Assembly (NCBI GenBank): GCA_017501345.1
Contig: JAFVXC010000014.1
Span: forward strand, 1-64,000
Direction: 5' to 3'
DNA: 64,000 nucleotides
Source: Clostridia bacterium
GTDB lineage: Bacteria; Bacillota_A; Clostridia; Oscillospirales; CAG-272
Shown here one piece after another: positions 16,807-24,641 of the stretch. A model generated the notes under the pieces. That model did no database searches and had not been told where the DNA came from. It saw nothing but the letters and a program-made list of their open reading frames with translations. How positions within the stretch are numbered: position 1 is the stretch's first letter; every line of letters begins with the position of its first letter. Made by a program: the position numbers and the translations under genes.

Positions 16807-17979
16807 TTACTCGGCAGCGTTCGCTTCCTTGATCACGTACTGGATCGCCTGCTTATTGACGTAACCCGTGGATTCCCACTTGATGGATTCGCCGGTAACA
16901 CCGTTCGTGTAGGTGTAGCCGTTTGCAAACTGCTCCTTCAGAATATCACAAAGGTCGGATGCGCTGATCGTTACGGGAATCTTCTCGCCCGCGTCGATCG
17001 CAGCCTTCATTGCGCCGTAGATCGCGTATACGCAGTCGTATGCCGAAGCACCGAACTGGTTGAGGGGAGCACCCGGATACTTCGTGGTGTACTTGTCGAT
17101 GTATTCCTTTGCCTTACCGTCGGTAGCCTTCGAGTTGAAGTGCGACAGCATAGTAACAGCCTGAGGGATCTCGTTGATGTCGAAGCCTTCGATGCTGTCG
17201 ATGCCGTCGAAGCCGTCACAGCCGTAGTAAACCGCATCGGGAGCGATGATGTCCTTCGCCTGCTTCATAAAGAGGGATGCAGGATCGTAGTAGGTAGGCA
17301 TAAAGATGAACTTGCAGGTCTTCAGGGTGTTGATCTGCGTGGAGAAGTCGGTCGCGTTTGCATCGGTGAAGTTGGTTGCAACGACGGTGACCGAAGGATC
17401 AAGGTTCTCCGTGAACTGCTTGTAGATGCCCTTCGAGTAATCCTCGTCTGCCTTGTAGAATGCGCCGATGGTCTGTCCCGCATAGTTTGCGTTTACGAAC
17501 TCAGCAGCAACCTTACCCTGGTTACCGTCTGCAAAGCACATCTGGTAGCCGTTGTCGAACTCGGGGATCTTGTCGCCCGAAGCCGAGGGGGTCAGGAAGA
17601 AGACGTTGTCGTCCTTCGAGAGGTTCTTGAACTCAAGGCCGGGGCCGGTGGTAACGGTACCGAGGGAGATCTGCATACCGCTCTCGTACATCGAGGAGTA
17701 GTTGGTAGCGACCTTGGTGGGGTCGTGCATATCGTCGGTTGCAACGAACTTGAACATAATGCCGTTGAGACCGCCTGCTGCGTTGATCTCGTCAACAGCC
17801 ATCTGTGCGGAGTTGCGAACAGCCTCGCCGTACATTGCAGCGCCACCGGTCAGAGGACCGGAAACACCGATGACGAATTCGGTGTTGTTTTCAGCGTAGT
17901 TGGGAGCGCTGCAGGCTACGAGCATTCCGAGAGAAAGCACGAGCGCGAGAGCAAGCGCCAGAAGTCTAAAGTGTTTCAT
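16807..17979 (-). CDS. livK: Branched-chain amino acid ABC transporter substrate-binding lipoprotein
   Basis: A 390-residue lipoprotein. The signal has a lipobox ending at Cys23 (GMLVAC). The mature part is a periplasmic-binding type I fold with the family start FVIGVSGPLTGGAAMYGEAV and later QMAVDEINAAGGLNG. It captures hydrophobic or branched-chain amino acids for LivHMGF. I place the start at the ATG 17979-17977 because GGAGG lies seven bases before it; a possible upstream start would overlap this ribosome site. Its promoter is at 18034-18062. Confidence 0.95.
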   Translation of the reverse strand: MKHFRLLALALALVLSLGMLVACSAPNYAENNTEFVIGVSGPLTGGAAMYGEAVRNSAQMAVDEINAAGGLNGIMFKFVATDDMHDPTKVATNYSSMYESGMQISLGTVTTGPGLEFKNLSKDDNVFFLTPSASGDKIPEFDNGYQMCFADGNQGKVAAEFVNANYAGQTIGAFYKADEDYSKGIYKQFTENLDPSVTVVATNFTDANATDFSTQINTLKTCKFIFMPTYYDPASLFMKQAKDIIAPDAVYYGCDGFDGIDSIEGFDINEIPQAVTMLSHFNSKATDGKAKEYIDKYTTKYPGAPLNQFGASAYDCVYAIYGAMKAAIDAGEKIPVTISASDLCDILKEQFANGYTYTNGVTGESIKWESTGYVNKQAIQYVIKEANAAE

Positions 17980-18002
17980 GGTGAAAGCCTCCAAGTAAAT
18001 TT

Positions 18003-18022
18003 GTATGAATGAAAATTCATAC
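18003..18022. repeat. Perfect inverted repeat in the livK leader
   Basis: GTATGAAT and ATTCATAC flank a 4-base loop, between the livK promoter and its ribosome site. It could be an operator or a leader hairpin. No regulator can be assigned. Confidence 0.5.
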
Positions 18023-18033
18023 GATTAAGCATT

Positions 18034-18062
18034 AGTATACACCTTTTTTATCAAATTGTCAA
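18034..18062 (-). promoter_or_regulatory. Sigma-A promoter of the liv operon
   Basis: On the minus strand TTGACA (18057-18062), 17-bp spacer, TATACT (18034-18039). It diverges from the azlC promoter about 105 bp away. Confidence 0.9.
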
Positions 18063-18165
18063 GAGTTACGTGAAAATTTTCGTTGCAAAATTGCATAAAT
18101 ATTGTTTTTCCCTCCCCTTTCGCTCTGTTTATTTTTTCAGCCCCCGCAAGAATGTGAAAAAAGGC

Positions 18166-18194
18166 TTGCATTTTCGCGCCGCTTATGCTATAAT
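18166..18194 (+). promoter_or_regulatory. Sigma-A promoter of azlCD
   Basis: TTGCAT (18166-18171), 17-bp spacer, TATAAT (18189-18194). A small hairpin GGCGGT/ACCGCC (18210-18228) lies in the short leader. The ribosome site before the ATG at 18260 is weak. Confidence 0.85.
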
Positions 18195-18259
18195 AGTCAA
18201 CGCTAAAACGGCGGTGTGTGATACCGCCTACCTTTTCGGAAACGGACGGCTTTATATAA

Positions 18260-18970
18260 ATGAATTCCTTCACGCGCGGACTGAAGAGCGGCATCCCGAT
18301 CGGGCTCGGCTATCTTTCGGTCTCCTTCACCTTCGGCATTATGGCGGTCTCCTACGGCTTTGACTGGTGGCAGGCAGTGCTCATCTCGATGACCACCCTG
18401 ACCTCTGCGGGTCAGCTCGCAGGCATCGGGGTAATGATCTCTCCCGGACAGTATATCGAAATGCTGATCTCCCAGCTCACGATCAACGTGCGCTATTCCT
18501 TTATGTCGGTCTCGCTCTCGCAGAAAGCAGAACCCGCATTCCGCGGCATCAAGCGCTGGCTCCTCGGCTTTTTTATGACCGACGAGATCTTTGCGGTTGC
18601 GTCGGCGGAAAAAGAGGTCAGCACGAAATTTTTCCTCGGGCTGTCAGTAGCGCCCTACATCGGCTGGACGCTCGGGACCCTTCTCGGAAGCGTGCTTGGT
18701 AATATCCTGCCCGCACTCGTAATGAACGCGCTCTGTCTCGCGATCTACGGTATGTTCCTCGCGATCGTCGCACCCGATGCGCGCAAATCGCGGGCGATCC
18801 TCGCGGTCGTTGCCGTCGCGGCGCTCCTGCACGGGCTCTTTTATTACCTCCCCGTGCTGTCGGAGATCCCCTCGGGGCTTTCGGTCAGTATCTGCGCCGT
18901 TGCGGCGGCGGTGTTCGGCTCAATCGTCTTTCCCATCAAGGACGAAAGTGGAGAGGAGGCGTCAGAATGA
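18260..18970 (+). CDS. azlC: AzlC family branched-chain amino acid exporter subunit
   Basis: A 236-residue membrane protein. AzlC features include the start (RGLKSGIPIGLGYLSVSFTFGI), then SAGQLAGIGVMI, QLTINVRYSFMSVSLSQK and FFMTDEIFAVASAEK. Five or six helices follow, and the C-terminus is short and acidic. AzlC with AzlD exports branched-chain amino acids and analogues in Firmicutes. It overlaps azlD by 4 bp and is divergently transcribed from the liv importer operon, which strengthens the assignment. Confidence 0.93.
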   Translation: MNSFTRGLKSGIPIGLGYLSVSFTFGIMAVSYGFDWWQAVLISMTTLTSAGQLAGIGVMISPGQYIEMLISQLTINVRYSFMSVSLSQKAEPAFRGIKRWLLGFFMTDEIFAVASAEKEVSTKFFLGLSVAPYIGWTLGTLLGSVLGNILPALVMNALCLAIYGMFLAIVAPDARKSRAILAVVAVAALLHGLFYYLPVLSEIPSGLSVSICAVAAAVFGSIVFPIKDESGEEASE

Positions 18971-19284
18971 AGGACTTCTGGATCTATCTTCTGATACTCG
19001 CAGGCTCGACCTATCTCATCCGCGCGATCCCCTTTGCCTTGGTGCAAAAAAAGATCAAAAACCGTTTTCTGAAATCCTTCCTATACTACATTCCCTACGC
19101 GGTGCTTACCGCGATGACCTTCCCCGCGGCGCTTTATGCGACGGGCCACGTCGCCTCTGCGGCGGCTGGACTGCTCGTCGGCGGCATTTTCGCCTTCAAG
19201 GGCAAGGGCCTCACCCTCGTCGCGATCGTGTCGTGCGTCACGGCGCTCGCGGTCGAGCTCCTTCTGATGCTGACAGCCGCATAA
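18967..19284 (+). CDS. azlD: AzlD domain-containing protein
   Basis: A 105-residue membrane protein with three or four helices, the small partner of AzlC. The family pattern YLIRAIPFALVQKK followed by FLYYIPYAVLTAMTFPAAL is clear. It is needed with AzlC for amino acid export. The ATG overlaps the azlC stop. A terminator follows at 19296. Confidence 0.92.
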   Translation: MKDFWIYLLILAGSTYLIRAIPFALVQKKIKNRFLKSFLYYIPYAVLTAMTFPAALYATGHVASAAAGLLVGGIFAFKGKGLTLVAIVSCVTALAVELLLMLTAA

Positions 19285-19295
19285 AAAATCAACAA

Positions 19296-19328
19296 GGACT
19301 GAGTCGTTTGACTCAGTCCCTATTTTTC
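19296..19328. terminator. Bidirectional terminator between azlD and the XRE gene
   Basis: GGACTGAGTC (19296-19305) and GACTCAGTCC (19310-19319) form a perfect stem with a 4-base loop. CTATTTTTC follows on the plus strand, and TTGTTGATTTTTT on the minus strand. Confidence 0.9.
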
Positions 19329-19602
19329 ACTTTTTCTTCCCTATGATCTGATCGGGAAACATCGAGGCATTGATGAGGTCGGCGGGGTCGATTTCGAGTG
19401 CGTCCGCAATGTCGAAAAAGACCTCGAGCGAAAAGCCGTTGGCAATACCGGGGGCTTCAATTGTGCTAACGAGCGAACGACTGATGCCCGCCTTTTCGGC
19501 TAACTTTTCTTGCGACAATCCACGCAGCTTTCGCAAAGTGGAGATAGCAACTCCCAATTGAATAAACCGATCTCGGTTCTTAAAGGATACTTCCTTGCTC
19601 AT
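19327..19602 (-). CDS. XRE family helix-turn-helix regulator
   Basis: A 91-residue protein made almost entirely of one Cro/C1-type helix-turn-helix (about residues 15-75): LGVAISTLRKLRGLSQEKLAEKAGISRSLVSTIE, then FSLEVFFDIADALEIDPADL. No partner toxin or protease gene is next to it. A TATAAT box lies on the minus strand at 19642-19647. The plus-strand gene at 19769 is divergently transcribed, and both promoters contain AATATTAGT in opposite orientation, which may be its operator (inference). Confidence 0.88.
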   Translation of the reverse strand: MSKEVSFKNRDRFIQLGVAISTLRKLRGLSQEKLAEKAGISRSLVSTIEAPGIANGFSLEVFFDIADALEIDPADLINASMFPDQIIGKKK

Positions 19603-19687
19603 TCAGTAATTCTCCCTTCTCCGAGATACTTTGATACTAATATTATACCTTTTCAAAAAATATTATGCTGTATTTTTCAGAAAGCAC

Positions 19688-19716
19688 TTGACAATATTAG
19701 TGAGCAATGGTATAAT
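19688..19716 (+). promoter_or_regulatory. Sigma-A promoter of the SLOG-type gene
   Basis: TTGACA (19688-19693), 17-bp spacer, TATAAT (19711-19716). The spacer starts with ATATTAG, also found in the divergent XRE promoter region. Confidence 0.88.
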
Positions 19717-19768
19717 AAAGTCAACAAATGTTAACTAAAACAATCAAGCAAGGTATAGAGTAGGCTGA

Positions 19769-20236
19769 ATGATGCAAATTTATACGGTCTCTTTCTTCGG
19801 GCACCGTGCGATGCACAACCATAGGCAAGTAGATGAGCAGCTTCCGGAAATCATCCGCGATTTGATCCGGGCAAAGCCGTACGTATCCTTCCTCATCGGA
19901 CGCAACGGCGAGTTTGACGAATACGCCGCATCGATCATCAAGCGCGTCCAAAGGACGGTCGGCAAGGACAACAGCGATCTCACGCTCGTGCTTCCCTACC
20001 CTGTCGCCGATCTCGAATACTACGAGGCATACTACGACAGCATCATCATTCCCGACAGCGTGAGCGGCGTGCACCCGAAATCTGCGATCACGTATAGAAA
20101 CCGCTGGGCAGTCGAGCAGTCCGATCTCGTGATCGTCAACGTGGCAGAGACGCGAGGCGGCGCATACACCGCGATGAAATACGCCGAGAAGCTGGGCAAA
20201 GAAATTCTCAATCTGTGTGATAAGACACACAAATAA
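19769..20236 (+). CDS. SLOG/DUF1273-like Rossmann protein
   Basis: A 155-residue cytoplasmic protein. The N-terminal VSFFGHR followed by a helix and then VSFLIGRNGEFDEYAASIIKR, LTLVLPYP and NRWAVEQSDLVIVNVAETRGGAYTAMKYA fit the SLOG superfamily (YpsA/DUF1273-like), Rossmann-type domains proposed to bind nucleotide ligands. GHR and the Gly-Gly near the C-terminus are the expected binding loops. Two adjacent ATGs (19769, 19772) are possible, and the ribosome site is poor. It stands alone between the XRE gene and the thrS leader. Exact function unknown. Confidence 0.7.
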   Translation: MMQIYTVSFFGHRAMHNHRQVDEQLPEIIRDLIRAKPYVSFLIGRNGEFDEYAASIIKRVQRTVGKDNSDLTLVLPYPVADLEYYEAYYDSIIIPDSVSGVHPKSAITYRNRWAVEQSDLVIVNVAETRGGAYTAMKYAEKLGKEILNLCDKTHK

Positions 20237-20390
20237 ATTTCGGTATCACCACGTAGACAATCCCAACACAAACGCAAACACAAACACAAACATTTCCCAA
20301 AGCACTGAAGTATCGGATCCCACGAGTAATTCATAAGGGCGTGCTCAGTTCTGCCTTGGTAAATTCCTGTCGCATAACGTGGTTTGATAC
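20237..20390. other. Intergenic stretch without recognised gene
   Basis: Contains a short ACAAAC-rich microsatellite (about 20268-20293) and nothing else that could be assigned. It is bounded on the right by the terminator at 20391. Confidence 0.4.
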
Positions 20391-20424
20391 AGGAGCCGAT
20401 TCGTATGAGTCGGCTCCTCTTTTG
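20391..20424 (+). terminator. Rho-independent terminator upstream of the thrS promoter
   Basis: AGGAGCCGA (20391-20399) pairs with TCGGCTCCT (20410-20418), followed by CTTTTGCG. It insulates the thrS unit. Confidence 0.85.
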
Positions 20425-20452
20425 CGTTCGTCCCCTCATTTCAAAAAAGCTC

Positions 20453-20481
20453 TTGACAACGCGAGAGAATTGTGTTATACT
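20453..20481 (+). promoter_or_regulatory. Sigma-A promoter of thrS
   Basis: TTGACA (20453-20458), 17-bp spacer, TATACT (20476-20481), directly ahead of the T-box leader. Confidence 0.92.
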
Positions 20482-20487
20482 GTTAAA

Positions 20488-20715
20488 AGCGGAACACGTC
20501 ATATAGACCCGTTATGCACAGAGAGCTGCCGCATTGGTGAAAGGCAGACTTAGCGACTGTATGGTACCGCCCGCGATCCGTTTCTTTCCTCTATCACGGA
20601 AACGGATATAACCGCATACCAAAAATGAGTAAAACGCTCGGGTGGAACCGTGCGGACGTATCGTCCTCACCCCGAAAGACAGGTCGTCTTTCGAGGCGAG
20701 GCGTTTTTTATTCGT
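20488..20715 (+). ncRNA. T-box riboswitch (threonine)
   Basis: A leader of about 225 nt between the promoter and thrS. It shows the AGAGAG-like element (20519-20524), a distal stem I loop (GGTGAAAGGCAG around 20534), and a candidate ACC threonine specifier (20564-20566). The T-box sequence GGGTGGAACCGTGCGG begins about 20639. The terminator is a long interrupted helix around CGAAAGAC/GTCTTTCG (about 20671-20692), closed by CG..CCTC/GAGGCG and followed by TTTTTT (about 20705-20710). Uncharged tRNA-Thr should favour the antiterminator and thrS expression. Confidence 0.93.
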
Positions 20716-20756
20716 TAAAATTTTCAGCGGCAGCTGCCGCGAGAGGAGTTTAAGAT

Positions 20757-22700
20757 ATGGCAAAAATCAAATTTTCCTCGGGTCACGTTTATGACGCAGA
20801 GGGCTCGGTAACGGTCTACGAGGCGGCAAAGAGCCTTGAGATCATCTCCCGCGAGGTGCTCGCGGCTTCGGTCAACGGCACGCTGACCGAGCTCAGCCAC
20901 GTCGTTGAAGGCGAGGCTGACGTCACCCTTCTGACCTATGCAGATCCCGACGGCGCGAAGATCTTCCGTCACACCGCGGCGCACGTGATGGCACAGGCGG
21001 TCAAGCGTCTCTTCCCCGCAACGAAGCAGACGATCGGTCCTGCAACCGACACGGGCTATTTCCAGGATTTTGACAGTGAGGTCTCCTTCACCCCCGAGAT
21101 CTTAAAGCAGATCGAGGGTGAAATGAAGAAGATCGTCAAGGAAAACCTCCTGATCGAGCGCTTTGTCCTTCCGAAGGAAGAAGCACTGAAGCTGATGGAG
21201 GAGCTCGACGAGCCCTATAAGGTCGAAAGGATCAACGAGCTTCCCGAGGATGCGGTCATTTCCTTCTACCGTCAGGGCGAATACGTTGACCTCTGCGCGG
21301 GTCCGCACCTCCGCTCGACGGGTATGATCAAGGCGTTCAAACTCACGCAGTGTACGGGCGCCTACTACAAGGGCGATCAGAACAACAAGATGCTTCAGCG
21401 CGTGTACGGTCTCGCCTTCCCCACGAAGGACGAGCTGAACGCTTACCTCACGATGCAGGAGGAGGCCCTGAAGCGCGACCATAACAAGGTCGGTCGCGAT
21501 CTCGAATACTTCACCACGGTCGATTCGATCGGTCAGGGTCTCCCGATCCTGCTCCCGAAGGGCGCGAGAACCATTCAGCGTCTGCAGAGATGGGTCGAGG
21601 ACGTGGAGGAAAAGAGGGGCTATCTTCTCACAAAGACCCCCCTTATGGCTAAACGTGAGCTCTATCAGATCTCGGGACACTGGGATCACTACCTCGACGG
21701 TATGTTCGTGCTCGGTGATCCGAACGACTACACGAAGGAATGCTTCGCGCTCCGTCCGATGACCTGTCCCTTCCAGTATCAGGTATTCCTCAACAAGAAG
21801 CGCTCCTACCGTGAGCTTCCGATGCGTCTTGGGGAAACCTCCACGCTCTTCCGTAACGAGGATTCGGGCGAAATGCACGGTCTGATCCGCGTGCGTCAGT
21901 TCACGATCTCCGAGGGACACCTCATTCTCCGTCCCGAGCAGCTTTCAGAGGAATTCAAGGGATGCCTTGACCTTGCGAAGTACTGCCTTGAGACCATCGG
22001 TCTGTGGGAGGACTGCACCTTCCGCTTCTCGCAGTGGGATCCCAATCGTACCGATAAGTATGAGGGTACGCCCGAGCAGTGGGACGAGGCACAGCGCATT
22101 ATGGGCGAGCTTCTTGACGACTGCCTCGGCAGAGAGAACTACACGATCGGCATCGACGAGGCGGCATTCTACGGCCCGAAGCTCGACATTCAGTACAAGA
22201 ACGTATTCGGCAAGGAGGACACGATCGTTACGATCCAGGTCGATATGCTCCTCGCAAAGAAGTTCGGTATGGAATACACCGACCGCGACAACACGATGAA
22301 GACGCCGTATATCATTCACCGCACGTCGCTCGGCTGCTACGAGAGAACGCTTGCCCTGATCCTTGAAAAGTACGCGGGCGCACTTCCCGTCTGGCTCTCC
22401 CCGACGCAGGTCACGGTCATTCCCGTCGTTCAGGACTATGCAGACTATGCCGCCGAGGTTACGAAGAAGCTGCAAGCGGCAGGCGTTCGCGCAGAGCTCG
22501 ACGACCGCAACGAAAAGCTCGGCTACCGCATCCGCGAGGCACAGCTTGAGAAGATTCCCTATATGATCGTCGTCGGTGAAAATGAAATGAACGAGGGCAC
22601 CGTCACCGTCCGCGCACGCGTGGAAGGCGAAGGCGGTAACTTCAAGGTCGACGATTTCATTGCGAAGATCGTAAACGAGATCGAGACCAAAAAGCACTGA
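20757..22700 (+). CDS. thrS: Threonine-tRNA ligase
   Basis: A 647-residue class II synthetase of full length. Domains in order: TGS (about 1-62), editing and SAD domains (about 63-230, with HTAAHVMAQAVKRLFP), catalytic core (about 240-535) and anticodon-binding domain (about 540-640). Zinc-ligand context MTCPFQYQ, motif 2 FRNEDSGEMHGLIRVRQFT and motif 3 GCYERTLALILEKYAG are all present. It attaches threonine to tRNA-Thr. The start has AGAGGAG upstream. Expression is controlled by the threonine T-box directly upstream. Confidence 0.98.
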   Translation: MAKIKFSSGHVYDAEGSVTVYEAAKSLEIISREVLAASVNGTLTELSHVVEGEADVTLLTYADPDGAKIFRHTAAHVMAQAVKRLFPATKQTIGPATDTGYFQDFDSEVSFTPEILKQIEGEMKKIVKENLLIERFVLPKEEALKLMEELDEPYKVERINELPEDAVISFYRQGEYVDLCAGPHLRSTGMIKAFKLTQCTGAYYKGDQNNKMLQRVYGLAFPTKDELNAYLTMQEEALKRDHNKVGRDLEYFTTVDSIGQGLPILLPKGARTIQRLQRWVEDVEEKRGYLLTKTPLMAKRELYQISGHWDHYLDGMFVLGDPNDYTKECFALRPMTCPFQYQVFLNKKRSYRELPMRLGETSTLFRNEDSGEMHGLIRVRQFTISEGHLILRPEQLSEEFKGCLDLAKYCLETIGLWEDCTFRFSQWDPNRTDKYEGTPEQWDEAQRIMGELLDDCLGRENYTIGIDEAAFYGPKLDIQYKNVFGKEDTIVTIQVDMLLAKKFGMEYTDRDNTMKTPYIIHRTSLGCYERTLALILEKYAGALPVWLSPTQVTVIPVVQDYADYAAEVTKKLQAAGVRAELDDRNEKLGYRIREAQLEKIPYMIVVGENEMNEGTVTVRARVEGEGGNFKVDDFIAKIVNEIETKKH

Positions 22701-22725
22701 TCACAAAGCAAATCTATCAAAAAAG

Positions 22726-22775
22726 CGGCACTGTAGCGCCTTCCTACGTGGCAGGTATTTACAGTGCCGTTTCTC
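22726..22775 (+). terminator. Terminator after thrS
   Basis: CGGCACTGTA (22726-22735) pairs with TACAGTGCCG (22760-22769), with extra inner pairing, followed by TTTCTCTT. Confidence 0.85.
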
Positions 22776-22804
22776 TTGACTTTTGCTCCCGAATCGTATA
22801 TAAT
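22776..22804 (+). promoter_or_regulatory. Sigma-A promoter of the small orphan gene
   Basis: TTGACT (22776-22781), 17-bp spacer, TATAAT (22799-22804). Confidence 0.88.
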
Positions 22805-22865
22805 ATGTATGACAGTATCAGAGCGCTTGACGATCCAAATTCTAAAATAAAAGAGGTTGCGAAAT

Positions 22866-23102
22866 ATGAAAAAGATCATTTGCAAGGTCGAATACGACAC
22901 CGATGCATCGGAGCTTGTAGCAAAGTATACGAGCGGTGAGCCCGGCGATCCTAAGGGCTACGAGGAATCCCTCTATGTAACCGCAAACGGCAAATACTTC
23001 CTTTACGTCAACGGAGGCGCTGATTCGATCTATCCCGAGGAGAACATCAAGCGGATGGCTCCCGCCAAGGTAGACGAATGGAAGGCAGAGCGCAAGCTTT
23101 GA
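22866..23102 (+). CDS. Small conserved-looking protein of unknown function
   Basis: A 78-residue soluble acidic protein with no signal peptide or membrane helix. The text reads like one compact alpha/beta domain: ICKVEYDTDASELVAKYTSG, then a YVTANGKYFLYVNGG beta-hairpin and an amphipathic C-terminal helix (KVDEWKAERKL). It has its own strong promoter and an AGAGG ribosome site nine bases before the ATG at 22866, so it is a genuine gene. I do not recognise the family. It lies between thrS and a heavily folded intergenic element. Confidence 0.75.
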   Translation: MKKIICKVEYDTDASELVAKYTSGEPGDPKGYEESLYVTANGKYFLYVNGGADSIYPEENIKRMAPAKVDEWKAERKL

Positions 23103-23112
23103 TCCCCAAAAC

Positions 23113-23264
23113 AAAAAAGGCTGCTTGGTCTGCACTTGTTTTTTGGAAATATTTCGTTTCCGCTTGCGGAACGCGGTTGTTTAGACCACGAGGAATATTT
23201 CGGGGCGGTGTAAATTGAATTTCAATTTACCGCTAACTGTGCACGCCGTTACGCAGCCTTTTTT
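23113..23264. repeat. Folded 152-bp intergenic element with terminal inverted repeats
   Basis: Terminal 12-base inverted repeats AAAAAAGGCTGC (23113-23124) and GCAGCCTTTTTT (23253-23264) enclose further hairpins: TGGTCT/AGACCA (23126-23131 / 23183-23188), TTCCGC/GCGGAA (23158-23171) and GTAAATTGA/TCAATTTAC (23210-23230). Two copies of GGAA(A)TATTTCG occur at about 23145 and 23192. It may terminate transcription for the small gene, but its size and nesting suggest a structured RNA or a MITE-like insertion. Confidence 0.6.
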
Positions 23265-23396
23265 ATTTCCCCGGAATTTCTCTTTGGTAGCACGATCTCA
23301 TTTGTAAAATGACGAAAAGTGAGCAAAGTCGCTCTTTTAGATTGGTATATTTTTAACAAACTTCGTTAAATTTTTATCGAATTGTGCTTTTTCCCC

Positions 23397-23425
23397 TTGA
23401 CAACAAAAAAATCTTGTAGTAAAAT
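23397..23425 (+). promoter_or_regulatory. Sigma-A promoter of the LDH-family gene
   Basis: TTGACA (23397-23402), 17-bp spacer, TAAAAT (23420-23425). Confidence 0.82.
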
Positions 23426-23525
23426 AGGACTCACATTCTCAAAAAAACACCCGTTTCGACTTCTCCGTGCATAAACTGTGAGGGGGCGAGACACCCTATT
23501 TTCTACGAAAGGTTGTGATTCCATT

Positions 23526-24482
23526 ATGTTCAACCGCAAGATCACCGTGATCGGCGCAGGAAGTGTCGGCTCTGCTACTGCATATACCCTCGCGCTCAAG
23601 GGTACCGCAAGCGAGATCGTTCTGGTCGACATCAACGAAAAGAAAGCCGTCGGCGAAGCACTCGATATCTATCACGCAACACCCTTGATGGATAGTCCCG
23701 TCGACGTCTATGCGGGCTCTTATGAGGATACGAAGGGCAGTAGCATCGTTGTGATCACCTCAGGAGTGCCCCGCAAGGCAGATCAGACGCGCCTTGAATT
23801 GACGCAGACGAACGTGGATATTCTGAAGGATATCGCGCCAAAGATCACGTCGTACTGCCCCGACGCGACCTACGTTCTCGTGTCAAACCCCGTCGACATT
23901 CTGACCTACGCCTTCCAGAAGCTCTCAGGCCTTCCCGATTCCCGCGTTATCGGAACGGGAACTCTGCTTGATACCGCACGTCTGCGCTCATATATTGCGC
24001 GCGCATTCAACGTCTCGCAGAGAAGCGTTCACGCGTACGTTTTCGGAGAACACGGCGACACATCCTTCATTCCGTGGTCGATCAATAATATTTCGGGAAT
24101 CGATCCCGTTTACCATAGCGACCTCGTTATGTATAAAAACGGAATGGCTACCCCAAAGATCAACTGCGACGAAATCGAAAACCATATTCGCACCTCGGGT
24201 GCAGAAATCATCCGCCGCAAGGGATATACGAACTACGCGATCTCCTCCGCTGTTCACACGGTATGCGAAACACTCTATTCCTCGAACTGCTCGCTTCTGA
24301 TGGTTTCGGCGATGCTTCACGGTGAATACGGTCTATCCGACGTCTGCCTTTCCCTTCCGACCCTCCTTGGAAACGGATACGTACAGGGGCGCGCTATGCC
24401 GCGTCTTGCGCCCGACGAGCTCGAAAAGCTCGAAAGAAGCGGTGCCGCACTGAAGGCGGTCGTCAAAAAACTCGCACTTTGA
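23526..24482 (+). CDS. L-lactate/malate dehydrogenase family protein
   Basis: A 318-residue NAD-dependent 2-hydroxyacid dehydrogenase. The nucleotide site is GAGSVG (10-15). The catalytic pair is Asp149 (LLDTARLR) and His176 (FGEHGDTS), with Arg152 for the substrate carboxylate. The overall text and the GEHGD motif are LDH-like. However, the substrate-specificity loop reads GVPRKADQTRLEL, with Arg83 where lactate dehydrogenases carry Gln and malate dehydrogenases carry Arg. It could therefore reduce oxaloacetate or another 2-oxoacid instead of pyruvate. It is monocistronic with its own promoter and terminator. The ATG at 23526 was chosen because conserved sequence begins there. Confidence 0.9.
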   Translation: MFNRKITVIGAGSVGSATAYTLALKGTASEIVLVDINEKKAVGEALDIYHATPLMDSPVDVYAGSYEDTKGSSIVVITSGVPRKADQTRLELTQTNVDILKDIAPKITSYCPDATYVLVSNPVDILTYAFQKLSGLPDSRVIGTGTLLDTARLRSYIARAFNVSQRSVHAYVFGEHGDTSFIPWSINNISGIDPVYHSDLVMYKNGMATPKINCDEIENHIRTSGAEIIRRKGYTNYAISSAVHTVCETLYSSNCSLLMVSAMLHGEYGLSDVCLSLPTLLGNGYVQGRAMPRLAPDELEKLERSGAALKAVVKKLAL

Positions 24483-24501
24483 TTCCCATAAAATACAAAT
24501 A

Positions 24502-24538
24502 CGGGTCGGATCACACACGTGAGCCGACCCGATTTTTC
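24502..24538 (+). terminator. Terminator after the LDH-family gene
   Basis: CGGGTCGG (24502-24509) pairs with CCGACCCG (24524-24531), followed by ATTTTTC. Confidence 0.9.
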
Positions 24539-24567
24539 TTGACAACCGCCTCGTCTTGCGCTATAAT
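24539..24567 (+). promoter_or_regulatory. Sigma-A promoter of the epimerase-like gene
   Basis: TTGACA (24539-24544), 17-bp spacer, TATAAT (24562-24567). It begins immediately after the preceding terminator. Confidence 0.92.
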
Positions 24568-24641
24568 ATTTTTAATAGCGGTCCCGAATAAGCAAGCAAT
24601 GCTTCAAGGGAAAAAACAAAAGACAAAGGACGGATAGCACT

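Noticed and set aside
20237..20390. Possible tRNA or small RNA between the SLOG-type gene and the thrS leader
   Set aside because: No cloverleaf, no GTTCRA box and no promoter were found.
23478..23525. Upstream in-frame start for the LDH-family gene
   Set aside because: The extra 16 residues are not LDH-like; the conserved beta strand and GAGSVG loop start properly from the ATG at 23526.
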